From Gallionellaceae bacterium (GTDB taxonomy: Bacteria > Pseudomonadota > Gammaproteobacteria > Burkholderiales > Gallionellaceae), in contig JAKFXW010000071.1 in assembly GCA_021731185.1 (NCBI GenBank), positions 1 through 5,087 on the forward strand: a DNA stretch of 5,087 nt. Reading direction: 5' to 3'. Below, one piece after another: positions 1 through 4,825 of this stretch (the first letter of the stretch is position 1; each line of letters opens with the position of its first letter). Below the pieces are notes generated by a model, which was not told the DNA's origin, did no database searches, and saw only the letters and a program-made list of their open reading frames with translations. The position numbers were made by a program, and so were the translations under genes.

Positions 1-192
1 AATATGCTGGGGCAGATTTCTACTGCGTTGGCGGCGGCGGGCATTAATATTCACAACATGCTCAATAAGTCGCGCGGCGAAATGGCGTATACCTTGGTGG
101 ATATTGATAGTGCTGCACCTGCGGCATTGATCGCGCAGATAGCCGCTATTCCTGGTGTATTGATGGTGCGCGATTTACCGTTGCAAGACTGA
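1..192 (+). CDS. serA: D-3-phosphoglycerate dehydrogenase, C-terminal end (partial)
   Basis: This is the last 63 codons of a gene entering from the left edge, ending in TGA at 190-192. The product reads as the final ACT domain of the short (~390-400 residue) type of SerA. It has an N-M-L-G-Q-I start, a helix (STALAAAGINIHNM), the characteristic NKSRGE turn, a strand AYTLVDID, a second helix rich in A/I, and the closing strand GVLMVRDL. SerA oxidises 3-phosphoglycerate to 3-phosphohydroxypyruvate, the first step of serine synthesis in the cytoplasm. The ACT domain is the usual serine-sensing part of the enzyme. The catalytic and NAD-binding domains lie outside the window, so only the ACT domain supports the name. 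pheA follows after 51 bases on the same strand with no terminator visible, so the two are probably co-transcribed. Confidence 0.85.
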   Translation, partial: NMLGQISTALAAAGINIHNMLNKSRGEMAYTLVDIDSAAPAALIAQIAAIPGVLMVRDLPLQD

Positions 193-231
193 AGGCCGGA
201 AAATATTTGAACATGATGGCGAGTAAGAAAA

Positions 232-238
232 AAGGGGG
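232..238 (+). promoter_or_regulatory. G-run ribosome binding site of pheA
   Basis: AAGGGGG lies five bases before the pheA ATG within a longer G-rich stretch. It is the only Shine-Dalgarno-like sequence available for this start, and it is not a canonical AGGAG. Confidence 0.45.
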
Positions 239-243
239 CGGGG

Positions 244-1323
244 ATGAGTGCAAAACTTAAACAGTGCCGGGAAAAAATAGACAGTATTGATGATGAAATA
301 CTCAAGTTGTTAAATCAACGTGCGGGATTCGCACAGCAGATAGGTCACCTTAAAGAAGACGGAAAAATTCTGCGTCCCGAGCGTGAGGCGCAGATACTCA
401 GACGTTTGCAAGCGTACAACGCAGGGCCGTTAAGTAATGCCGCCGTAGTGCAACTTTTTACCGAAGTGATGTCGCAATGCCGTGCGCTGGAAGAGGCGCT
501 GACCGTGGCTTATCTGGGGCCCGATGGCACGTTCAGCGAGCTGGCAACTTTGAAGCGATTTGGCAGTGCGATGGCGGGAAATCCTTGTGCAACGATAGAT
601 GAGGTGTTTCGCATCGTGGAAAGTGGTGCTACACAATATGGCGTGGTGCCAGCCGAAAACTCTACCGAGGGCGCGGTAGGACGTACGCTGGATTTGCTAC
701 TGCAAAGCTCTCTGCAAATTTGCGGCGAAGTGGTGATGCCTATTCACCAGTGTTTGTTGGGACAGGTCAAATCTAAAAAACAGAATAATTTGAGCGCGAT
801 TAAAACCGTGTATTCGCACCCGCAATCACTGGGGCAATGTCAAGGATGGCTGAACGCGAATCTGCCACAAGCGGTACGTATACCCACGTCTAGCAACGCG
901 GAAGCTGCGCGGCTGGCCGCAGAAAATTTTCATAGTGTAGCGATAGCCAGTGAGCGCGCTGCCGGGATTTTTGGTTTGGATGTGCTACTCAGAAATATCG
1001 AGGATGAACCCAATAACACCACACGTTTTTTAGTGCTGGGTAATCAACAAATCGCACCTTCTGGCATCGACAAAACTTCGCTGGTGATGACCGCCGCCAA
1101 TCGCCCGGGTGCGGTGCATGATTTGCTGGTTCCGCTGGCTCGGCACGGTGTCAGTATGACTAAATTGGAATCACGGCCAGCGCGTTCCGGCACGTGGGAA
1201 TATGTTTTTTTTGTCGATATAGAAGGGCATCAGAGCGATGTCAAAGTGGCAGCCGCACTGGCTGAATTAAAACAAGTTGCGTCATTTTTAAAAGTGCTGG
1301 GTTCGTATCCGGTCGCAGTTTAA
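244..1323 (+). CDS. pheA: Bifunctional chorismate mutase / prephenate dehydratase (P-protein)
   Basis: A cytoplasmic enzyme of phenylalanine synthesis: chorismate to prephenate, then prephenate to phenylpyruvate. It has 359 residues, normal for the family. Residues 1-85 are an AroQ-type chorismate mutase. R9, R26, K37 and E48 align with E. coli P-protein R11, R28, K39 and E52; E83 stands where E. coli has Q88, as I would expect in betaproteobacterial members. Residues 88-267 are the dehydratase, with the YLGPDGTFSE opening, VPAENSTEGAV (135-145) and the catalytic TRF motif (260-262). Residues 278-355 form an ACT domain with GAV (289-291) and ESRP (309-312), the phenylalanine-binding motifs, so feedback inhibition by phenylalanine is expected. 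The ATG at 244 is preceded by a purine-rich but odd G-run (AAGGGGG, 232-238) rather than a classic AGGAGG. No phenylalanine-rich leader peptide is visible upstream. Confidence 0.96.
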   Translation: MSAKLKQCREKIDSIDDEILKLLNQRAGFAQQIGHLKEDGKILRPEREAQILRRLQAYNAGPLSNAAVVQLFTEVMSQCRALEEALTVAYLGPDGTFSELATLKRFGSAMAGNPCATIDEVFRIVESGATQYGVVPAENSTEGAVGRTLDLLLQSSLQICGEVVMPIHQCLLGQVKSKKQNNLSAIKTVYSHPQSLGQCQGWLNANLPQAVRIPTSSNAEAARLAAENFHSVAIASERAAGIFGLDVLLRNIEDEPNNTTRFLVLGNQQIAPSGIDKTSLVMTAANRPGAVHDLLVPLARHGVSMTKLESRPARSGTWEYVFFVDIEGHQSDVKVAAALAELKQVASFLKVLGSYPVAV

Positions 1324-1330
1324 CTTTTGG

Positions 1331-1358
1331 TTTTTGGAAAAATGAAACTATCCAAAAA
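1331..1358. repeat. Stem-loop 1, A/T-rich, just after pheA
   Basis: TTTTTGGA (1331-1338) and TCCAAAAA (1351-1358) are perfect 8-bp inverted arms with a 12-base loop, beginning seven bases after the pheA stop. The stem is A/T-rich and lacks a following T-run on the + strand, so it is a poor intrinsic terminator, though it may still mark the pheA mRNA end. Confidence 0.55.
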
Positions 1359-1393
1359 TTCAGAGTTCGCCCAAATGCCCCACAAGGGGACGC

Positions 1394-1430
1394 CGATCCG
1401 CTACGGGCGAAAATAGCCCGTGCGGAATCG
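1394..1430. repeat. Stem-loop 2, long GC-rich hairpin
   Basis: Three blocks pair in register: CGAT (1394-1397) with ATCG (1427-1430), CCGC (1398-1401) with GCGG (1422-1425), and ACGGGC (1403-1408) with GCCCGT (1416-1421). This gives 14 base pairs with only two single-base bulges (T1402 and A1426) and a 7-base loop. It is the strongest stem in the gap. No T-run follows it, so it does not look like a terminator. Confidence 0.7.
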
Positions 1431-1440
1431 TCAGCAAGGC

Positions 1441-1501
1441 GCGCAAAAAAATATCGCGGCGCAGCATATGGGGTATATGTAAGCAAGAGATTTTTTTGTG
1501 T
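1441..1501. repeat. Stem-loop 3, A7/T7 outer stem
   Basis: AAAAAAAT (1445-1452) pairs perfectly with ATTTTTTT (1490-1497). As RNA the stem extends outward by four more pairs (two G-C, two G-U) to 1441-1501. The enclosed 37 bases contain the CATAT/ATATG dyad at 1465-1479. Homopolymer arms can arise by chance, so this is less certain than its neighbours. Confidence 0.45.
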
Positions 1502-1517
1502 AACGCAGCATAACCAG

Positions 1518-1550
1518 CCACTTGGTTGCTGTTATTTAGCAACTTAGTGG
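1518..1550. repeat. Stem-loop 4, immediately upstream of hisC
   Basis: CCACTTGGTTGCT (1518-1530) and AGCAACTTAGTGG (1538-1550) are 13-base inverted arms around a 7-base loop. Eleven positions are Watson-Crick, one is a G-U pair as RNA, and one is a U-U mismatch. The hairpin ends 43 bases before the preferred hisC ATG and directly abuts an upstream in-frame ATG at 1552. It could therefore influence translation of hisC or form the edge of an inserted repeat. Confidence 0.6.
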
Positions 1551-1593
1551 AATGGCTAGTTGTTCTATCAGTTGGGATGAAATCTGGATTTTT

Positions 1594-2802
1594 ATGAATT
1601 ACTCTGAATTAGCACCACCGTACATTCGCGCCATTGCACCGTATCAGCCCGGCAAGCCCATTGCCGAACTGGAACGCGAGTTAGGCATCAGCGGCATTGT
1701 AAAACTGGCTTCTAATGAAAATCCTTTGGGTGCCAGCCCGCGTGCGATTGCCGCAATGCACGAGGCAATTAATGACATCGCACGCTACCCAGACGGCAAT
1801 GGCTTCGAGCTGAAATCGGCTTTATCGCAGCGCTATAAAATTGACACAGCCAACATCGTGCTCGGCAATGGCTCAAATGATTTATTGGAATTAGCCGCGC
1901 GTGCGTTTCTTGCACCGGGCGATAAAGCCTTGTATGCCGCCCATGCTTTTGCCGTGTACGCATTAGCCACGCAAGCTGTGGGTGCGACGGGAATCAGTGT
2001 GCCTGCCACCAAGGATTTTGGTCACGACTTGCCTGCCATGTTGCATGCCGCCGTGCAGCACAAAGTAAAAATGGTGTTCATCGCTAACCCGAATAATCCA
2101 ACCGGCACATTTTTAAGCGCGGCAGAATTACTGCAATTTATGCGCGCCCTGCCATCAAATATATTGGTGGTGTTAGATGAAGCCTACAACGAATACTTGC
2201 CCGAAAATTTGCGTTACGATGCGGTGAGCTGGCTGCACAAGGGTAACGGCGAAGCCGTTGGGCACCCAATGGCATCCCCTTTGAGGGAACTAAATGAATT
2301 TCCTAATTTAATCATCTCGCGCACGTTTTCCAAGGCGTATGGTTTGGCTGGATTGCGCGTTGGTTATGCGCTGATGCACAGCGAAGTGGCGGATATGCTC
2401 AATCGTGTGCGCCAACCGTTTAATGTGAACAGTGTGGCGCAGGCGGCAGCCGTAGCGGCTTTGGGTGATTTGGATTTTGTCAGGCAAACGTGCGAAATGA
2501 ATCAACGCGGCATGGCACAAGTCACGCAAGGCTTCCGCAAATTGGGCTTGGAATTTATTCCGTCGTTAGGCAACTTTGTCTGTTTTAAAATCGCGAATGC
2601 CCAAAATAAATTGAATGCTAGTCAGGCATATCGTCGCTTATTGGAGTTGGGCATCATTGTCCGCCCCGTGGCGAATTACGACATGCCGAATTATTTGCGC
2701 GTGAGCATTGGTCTGGAATCTGAAAACGAAAAATTTTTATCTGCCCTAGAAATAATATTGGGAAAAAATATTGGGCAGCAAATTTTAGGAGAAGCAGCGT
2801 GA
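1594..2802 (+). CDS. hisC: Histidinol-phosphate / aromatic aminotransferase
   Basis: A fold-type I, PLP-dependent class I/II aminotransferase of 402 residues. HisC makes L-histidinol phosphate from imidazole-acetol phosphate. Copies sited between pheA and aroF/tyrA are often thought to act also on phenylpyruvate, hydroxyphenylpyruvate or arogenate. Visible motifs are SNENPLG (40-46), GNGSND (91-96), NPNNPTG (165-171), D195 and Y198 in VLDEAYNEY, Schiff-base K247 in SRTFSKAYGLAG, R255, and R369 in YLRVSIG, the likely carboxylate-binding arginine. The protein is some 30-40 residues longer than usual HisC (~360), mainly because of about 20 extra residues near 215-234, plus a slightly long C-terminus. 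The ATG at 1594 is chosen because family members begin close to ELAPPYIRAI; an in-frame ATG at 1552 would add 14 atypical residues. Its stop overlaps the aroF start. Confidence 0.93.
   Translation: MNYSELAPPYIRAIAPYQPGKPIAELERELGISGIVKLASNENPLGASPRAIAAMHEAINDIARYPDGNGFELKSALSQRYKIDTANIVLGNGSNDLLELAARAFLAPGDKALYAAHAFAVYALATQAVGATGISVPATKDFGHDLPAMLHAAVQHKVKMVFIANPNNPTGTFLSAAELLQFMRALPSNILVVLDEAYNEYLPENLRYDAVSWLHKGNGEAVGHPMASPLRELNEFPNLIISRTFSKAYGLAGLRVGYALMHSEVADMLNRVRQPFNVNSVAQAAAVAALGDLDFVRQTCEMNQRGMAQVTQGFRKLGLEFIPSLGNFVCFKIANAQNKLNASQAYRRLLELGIIVRPVANYDMPNYLRVSIGLESENEKFLSALEIILGKNIGQQILGEAA
2236..2298 (+). other. In-frame extra segment in hisC
   Basis: HisC proteins normally run almost directly from RYD-V-WL into the FPNL-ISRTFSK strand. 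Here about 20 residues (H215 to about E235, with GNGEAVGHP and MASPLREL) separate the two. The added length keeps frame and all catalytic motifs, and would fall in the loop between the D195 strand and the K247 strand. Boundaries are approximate because no alignment was run. Confidence 0.6.
2245..2259. repeat. Small palindrome within the hisC extra segment
   Basis: AACGGC (2245-2250), loop GAA, GCCGTT (2254-2259): a perfect 6-bp hairpin. The flanks GGGT (2241-2244) and ACCC (2264-2267) can also pair across a 4-base bulge. The shape resembles short REP-type intergenic palindromes, suggesting the extra codons came from such a repeat. Confidence 0.5.
2787..2791 (+). promoter_or_regulatory. Ribosome binding site of aroF
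   Basis: AGGAG lies seven bases before the GTG at 2799, inside the hisC 3' end. This spacing supports GTG 2799 over the in-frame ATG at 2811. Confidence 0.7.
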
Positions 2803-3815
2803 TTATAGTAATGCATAGAGATGTGACGGACGAACAAATTGGCGCAGTGGTAAAACGACTGGAAGCCGCTGGGCTGCAAGCAAATATCTCACGCGGCATC
2901 GAGCGCACCGTGATCGGCGCAATCGGCGATGAACGTCCGCTCACCGAAGAAATGTTCACGCCACTACCGGGCGTGGAGTCGGCGATGCACATCGCCAAAC
3001 AATACAAAATCGTGTCGCGCGAATCACACAAAGAAAATACCGTAGTCGATATTTCTGGCATTCCACTGGGTGGCAACCAGATTCAAATTATTGCGGGGCC
3101 GTGCTCGGTGGAAACACAGGAGCAGATGGATTTATCTGCGAAATTTGTGCATGAAGCAGGCTGCCGCTTAATGCGCGGCGGCGCGTTCAAACCGCGTACC
3201 AGCCCTTATACTTTTCAGGGCAAGGGCGTGGAAGGACTGGACATGTTCCGCAAAGCCGCCAGCCAATATAAATTGCCGATCGTCACCGAGTTGATGGACA
3301 TACGGATGCTGGATACTTTTCTGGATCACGATGTGGACGTGATTCAAATCGGCACACGCAACATGCAGAATTTTGATTTACTCAAAGAAGTGGGGCGCAT
3401 CAACAAGCCAGTAATTTTGAAGCGAGGCATGTCTGCCACCATCTCGGAATGGTTGATGGCAGCGGAATACATCGCAGCAGGTGGCAACCATAATATTATT
3501 TTCTGCGAGCGCGGCATCCGCACGTTTGAAACCTACTACCGCAACGTATTGGACGTAACCGCCATCCCCGTGCTGAAAAAAGAAACCCATCTACCGGTGA
3601 TTGTTGATCCCTCACATGCGGGCGGTAAAGCGTGGATGGTGGCGGCCTTGTCGCAAGCGGCGATTGCCGCAGGCGCGGATGGTTTGCTGGTCGAAATGCA
3701 TCCGAATCCAGTCGATGCCTGGTGTGATGCCGATCAGGCATTGACTCCGGCAGAGTTGAAAAAGTTGATGGGTACGCTGAGTGCGATTGCGAAAGCGGTG
3801 GGGCGGACGCTGTAG
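2799..3815 (+). CDS. aroF: 3-deoxy-7-phosphoheptulonate (DAHP) synthase, class I-beta
   Basis: Catalyses the first committed step of the shikimate pathway, condensing phosphoenolpyruvate with erythrose 4-phosphate in the cytoplasm. It has 338 residues, the same length as the Thermotoga maritima enzyme, and the same plan. Residues 1-70 are a ferredoxin-like regulatory domain (MIIVM start, VVKRLEAAGL) and residues 80-338 a TIM barrel. Key motifs are IAGPCSVE (98-105) with metal ligand C102, KPRTSP (131-136), LKRGMS (207-212), and the further metal ligands H273 (PSHAGG), E299 (LLVEMHPNP) and D310. In T. maritima the N-terminal domain mediates inhibition by tyrosine and phenylalanine; the same is likely here. 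The start is GTG, because the family begins MIIVM and a good AGGAG precedes it. GTGA overlap with hisC indicates translational coupling. Its last 49 codons recur downstream of a toxin-antitoxin pair, so this 3' end may not be the original one. Confidence 0.95.
   Translation: MIIVMHRDVTDEQIGAVVKRLEAAGLQANISRGIERTVIGAIGDERPLTEEMFTPLPGVESAMHIAKQYKIVSRESHKENTVVDISGIPLGGNQIQIIAGPCSVETQEQMDLSAKFVHEAGCRLMRGGAFKPRTSPYTFQGKGVEGLDMFRKAASQYKLPIVTELMDIRMLDTFLDHDVDVIQIGTRNMQNFDLLKEVGRINKPVILKRGMSATISEWLMAAEYIAAGGNHNIIFCERGIRTFETYYRNVLDVTAIPVLKKETHLPVIVDPSHAGGKAWMVAALSQAAIAAGADGLLVEMHPNPVDAWCDADQALTPAELKKLMGTLSAIAKAVGRTL
3666..3815 (+). repeat. Direct repeat, copy A (3' end of intact aroF)
   Basis: The final 150 bases of aroF (codons for residues 290-338 plus TAG) match 4589-4738 without gaps at 133 of 150 positions by hand count. 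Homology stops at the stop codon on the right and at A290 on the left. Confidence 0.95.
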
Positions 3816-3820
3816 AGGCA

Positions 3821-3855
3821 GGCTTGAAACCAGCCCTTATTAAGGCTTGCAACCA
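3821..3855 (+). repeat. Pair of 12-bp direct repeats upstream of the toxin
   Basis: GGCTTGAAACCA (3821-3832) and GGCTTGCAACCA (3844-3855) match at 11 of 12 bases and start 23 bases apart, about two helical turns. A short CCTTA-T-TAAGG dyad (3835-3845) lies between them. They could be regulator sites for the toxin-antitoxin promoter, whose -35 lies in the second copy. Confidence 0.5.
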
Positions 3856-3875
3856 AGTAGCTTTTAAGCTACATT
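3847..3875 (+). promoter_or_regulatory. Candidate sigma-70 promoter of the toxin-antitoxin operon
   Basis: TTGCAA (3847-3852) and TACATT (3870-3875) match the -35 and -10 consensus at four of six positions each, with the ideal 17-base spacer. Transcription would start about 3882, at the toxin ATG itself. Confidence 0.5.
3857..3872. promoter_or_regulatory. Palindromic operator candidate
   Basis: GTAGCTT-TT-AAGCTAC is a perfect 7-bp inverted repeat lying in the spacer and touching the -10 of the candidate promoter. HTH antitoxins of this kind usually repress their own operon by binding such palindromes, so this is the likely antitoxin site. No binding evidence is available. Confidence 0.6.
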
Positions 3876-3881
3876 GCTCCC

Positions 3882-4205
3882 ATGATAGAAGTCTTTCGTT
3901 ATCAGTCCGAAGATAGAAAAGAGCCGTTTACCGAGTGGCTATATTCGCTCCGCGACAAGCAGGTTCAGGCAAAGATCCGCGTCCGCCTCAAACGTTTGGA
4001 AGCAGGTAACTTCGGCGATTGCGACGCAGTGGGCGAGGGTGTGCAGGAATTGCGAGAACATCTTGGTGCGGGCTATCGGGTGTACTTTAGTCGTCATGAA
4101 CAGTCAGTTGTGATCCTGCTGTGTGGTGGAACAAAAAAATCACAATCAGCAGATATTAAAACCGCAAAAGAATATTGGGCGGATTGGAAAAGGAGGCAAA
4201 CATGA
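3882..4205 (+). CDS. Type II toxin, RelE/ParE superfamily (HI1419-like, Gp49/HigB-type)
   Basis: A 107-residue cytoplasmic toxin of the family in which the toxin precedes its antitoxin, as in Haemophilus HI1419/HI1420. Family signatures are the N-terminal MIEV strand, a helical region with F-EWL, K-R-R-RLE-GNFGD (31-46), VGEGVQELREH (50-60), GYRVYF (64-69), VILLCGGTKKSQ (77-88) and DI-TAKEYW (91-99). RelE-like members usually act as ribosome-dependent mRNA interferases; whether this one cleaves mRNA or acts otherwise cannot be told from sequence. The antitoxin start overlaps by ATGA, so the pair is co-translated. No Shine-Dalgarno sequence precedes the ATG, and the candidate promoter suggests a leaderless message. 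The reading frame is intact, with no sign of decay. Confidence 0.9.
   Translation: MIEVFRYQSEDRKEPFTEWLYSLRDKQVQAKIRVRLKRLEAGNFGDCDAVGEGVQELREHLGAGYRVYFSRHEQSVVILLCGGTKKSQSADIKTAKEYWADWKRRQT
4191..4196 (+). promoter_or_regulatory. Strong ribosome binding site of the antitoxin
   Basis: AGGAGG lies five bases before the ATG at 4202. It fixes this start in preference to the in-frame TTG at 4175, and contrasts with the missing site of the toxin. Confidence 0.85.
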
Positions 4206-4534
4206 GCAAGAAAATAAAAGCGGCGGTATCCCACCATGTTAGGGAAGTGGCCGAGCTGCGCGCAGATCGCGAGTTGGCCGTCGAGTATCTGAAAGCCGCC
4301 ATGGAATCACTCGACAACCCAGATGACCGCGCAGCAGGCCTGCTCGCGCTTCGCACAGTTGCAGAAGCATATGGCGGGCTGGGCGCAGTTGCCGCTGAAG
4401 CGGGCATCAGCCGCGAATCGCTTTACCGGACTTTATCCGCCAAAGGGAATCCGACACTCAAAACGCTGCTTGCTGTGTTAAAAGCAGTTGGCATGAAACT
4501 TTCGGTGGAGCAGGGGCATCATGCAGCCGTGTAG
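4202..4534 (+). CDS. Addiction module antitoxin, HTH protein (HI1420-like)
   Basis: A 110-residue partner that should neutralise the upstream toxin by direct binding and autoregulate the operon. Residues 1-55 are helical and charged, with the family pattern EYLKAAMESLD-PDD-AAGLLALRTVAEAYGG. Residues 59-80 form a helix-turn-helix (GAVAAEAGISRESLYRTLS), followed by KGNPTLKTLLAVLKAVGMKLSV (81-102), a Cro/C1-type fold typical of the 'probable addiction module antidote' family. The order toxin-antitoxin with a 4-base overlap is the HI1419/HI1420 arrangement and the reverse of RelBE. The strong AGGAGG against no toxin site would favour antitoxin over toxin in translation, as the module needs. No clear terminator follows; transcription may run on through the aroF fragment. 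Confidence 0.9.
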   Translation: MSKKIKAAVSHHVREVAELRADRELAVEYLKAAMESLDNPDDRAAGLLALRTVAEAYGGLGAVAAEAGISRESLYRTLSAKGNPTLKTLLAVLKAVGMKLSVEQGHHAAV

Positions 4535-4588
4535 CCTGCTATAACTTTGGAGGTGTCCTGAATTTTGTATAAACAGGAATTCACACGT
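4535..4588. other. Junction between antitoxin and aroF fragment
   Basis: These 54 bases hold GGAGGT (4549-4554) and an interrupted inverted repeat TCCTG (4556-4560) / CAGGA (4574-4578). A TTG at 4565 opens a frame into the aroF fragment. No recognisable insertion-sequence end was found, but this is the left boundary of the repeat and any insertion scar should be here. Confidence 0.4.
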
Positions 4589-4738
4589 GCAGCGGGAGCG
4601 GATGGATTGTTGGTCGAAATGCATTTGAATCCGGTTGATGCCTGGTGCGATGCCGATCAGGCATTGACCCCGGCAGAGTTGAAAAAGTTGATGGGTACGT
4701 TGGATGCGATTGCGAAAGCGGTGGGGCGCACGTTGTAA
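4589..4738 (+). pseudogene. Truncated second copy of aroF 3' end (direct repeat, copy B)
   Basis: These 49 codons and TAA correspond exactly to AroF residues 290-338. Fifteen codons differ from copy A: 13 silently (including TAG/TAA) and two with replacement, P302 to L in the HPNP motif and S328 to D. The metal ligands equivalent to E299 and D310 remain, but most of the barrel, C102 and H273 are absent, so it cannot be an active DAHP synthase. There are no internal stops or frameshifts. A TTG at 4565 with GGAGGT ten bases upstream could in principle start a 57-residue peptide ending in this fragment, but expression is doubtful. It is best read as a gene end displaced or imported when the toxin-antitoxin module settled here. 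Confidence 0.9.
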
Positions 4739-4767
4739 AGAGTTAGTGTAAATGGTGTTACTTCAGT

Positions 4768-4784
4768 CGTGCGCGTAGCGCACG
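4768..4784. repeat. GC-rich perfect palindrome downstream of the aroF fragment
   Basis: CGTGCGC-GTA-GCGCACG is a 7-bp perfect hairpin with a 3-base loop, 29 bases after the fragment's TAA. No T-run follows, so it is at best a weak or bidirectional terminator. It may instead be a REP-type repeat or an operator of the next gene. Confidence 0.55.
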
Positions 4785-4817
4785 CTATACTTGCTACAAC
4801 TAGGGATAATTTACGAC

Positions 4818-4822
4818 AGGAG
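4818..4822 (+). promoter_or_regulatory. Ribosome binding site of the last gene
   Basis: AGGAG lies three bases before ATG 4826 and six before ATG 4829. It supports a real start here, with the second ATG better spaced. Confidence 0.55.
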
Positions 4823-4825
4823 TTA

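Larger units (their letters stand above)
1324..1593. other. Structured intergenic region between pheA and hisC
   Basis: No convincing gene is found here on either strand. The stretch instead holds four successive inverted repeats (1331-1358, 1394-1430, 1441-1501, 1518-1550), plus a small CCCC-ACAA-GGGG hairpin at 1378-1389 and a CATAT-GGGGT-ATATG dyad at 1465-1479 inside the third. Together they cover most of 1331-1550. Because the stems survive with single bulges and G-U pairs, the region could be a structured leader RNA for hisC-aroF, a separate small RNA, or a compact palindromic repeat (MITE/REP-like) that settled here. A 60-codon reading frame runs on the minus strand (1360-1542), but it is probably incidental. 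No convincing sigma-70 promoter for hisC could be picked out by eye. Confidence 0.6.

Noticed and set aside
213..260. Short frame before pheA as a leader peptide
   Set aside because: It encodes about 15 residues with a K/G run and no phenylalanines, overlaps the pheA start, and has no attenuator stems beside it.
1331..1358. Rho-independent terminator of pheA
   Set aside because: The stem is A/T-rich with a 12-base loop and no T-run after it on the + strand.
1552..1593. Upstream ATG start for hisC, adding 14 residues
   Set aside because: The added residues do not resemble HisC N-termini, and the ATG abuts a hairpin without a good ribosome site; ATG 1594 fits the family start.
2811..2813. ATG as the aroF start
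   Set aside because: The family begins MIIVM, which needs GTG 2799; the AGGAG spacing also fits GTG.
2654..3076. Long minus-strand frame across hisC/aroF
   Set aside because: It is a shadow of two clearly recognised genes; the peptide shows no family features.
3496..3852. Minus-strand 118-codon frame over the aroF 3' end
   Set aside because: It lies antisense to the conserved aroF coding sequence, and its composition looks like a shadow frame.
4175..4201. TTG start for the antitoxin, adding nine residues
   Set aside because: AGGAGG sits five bases before ATG 4202, and the MSKK start with the ATGA overlap is typical.
4535..4588. Insertion-sequence end at the junction
   Set aside because: There is only a 5-bp interrupted inverted repeat; no matching terminal repeat near 3816, no target duplication and no transposase.
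4786..4810. Promoter of the last gene (TATACT 4786-4791 or GATAAT 4805-4810)
   Set aside because: Neither -10-like hexamer has an acceptable -35 at 16-18 bases.
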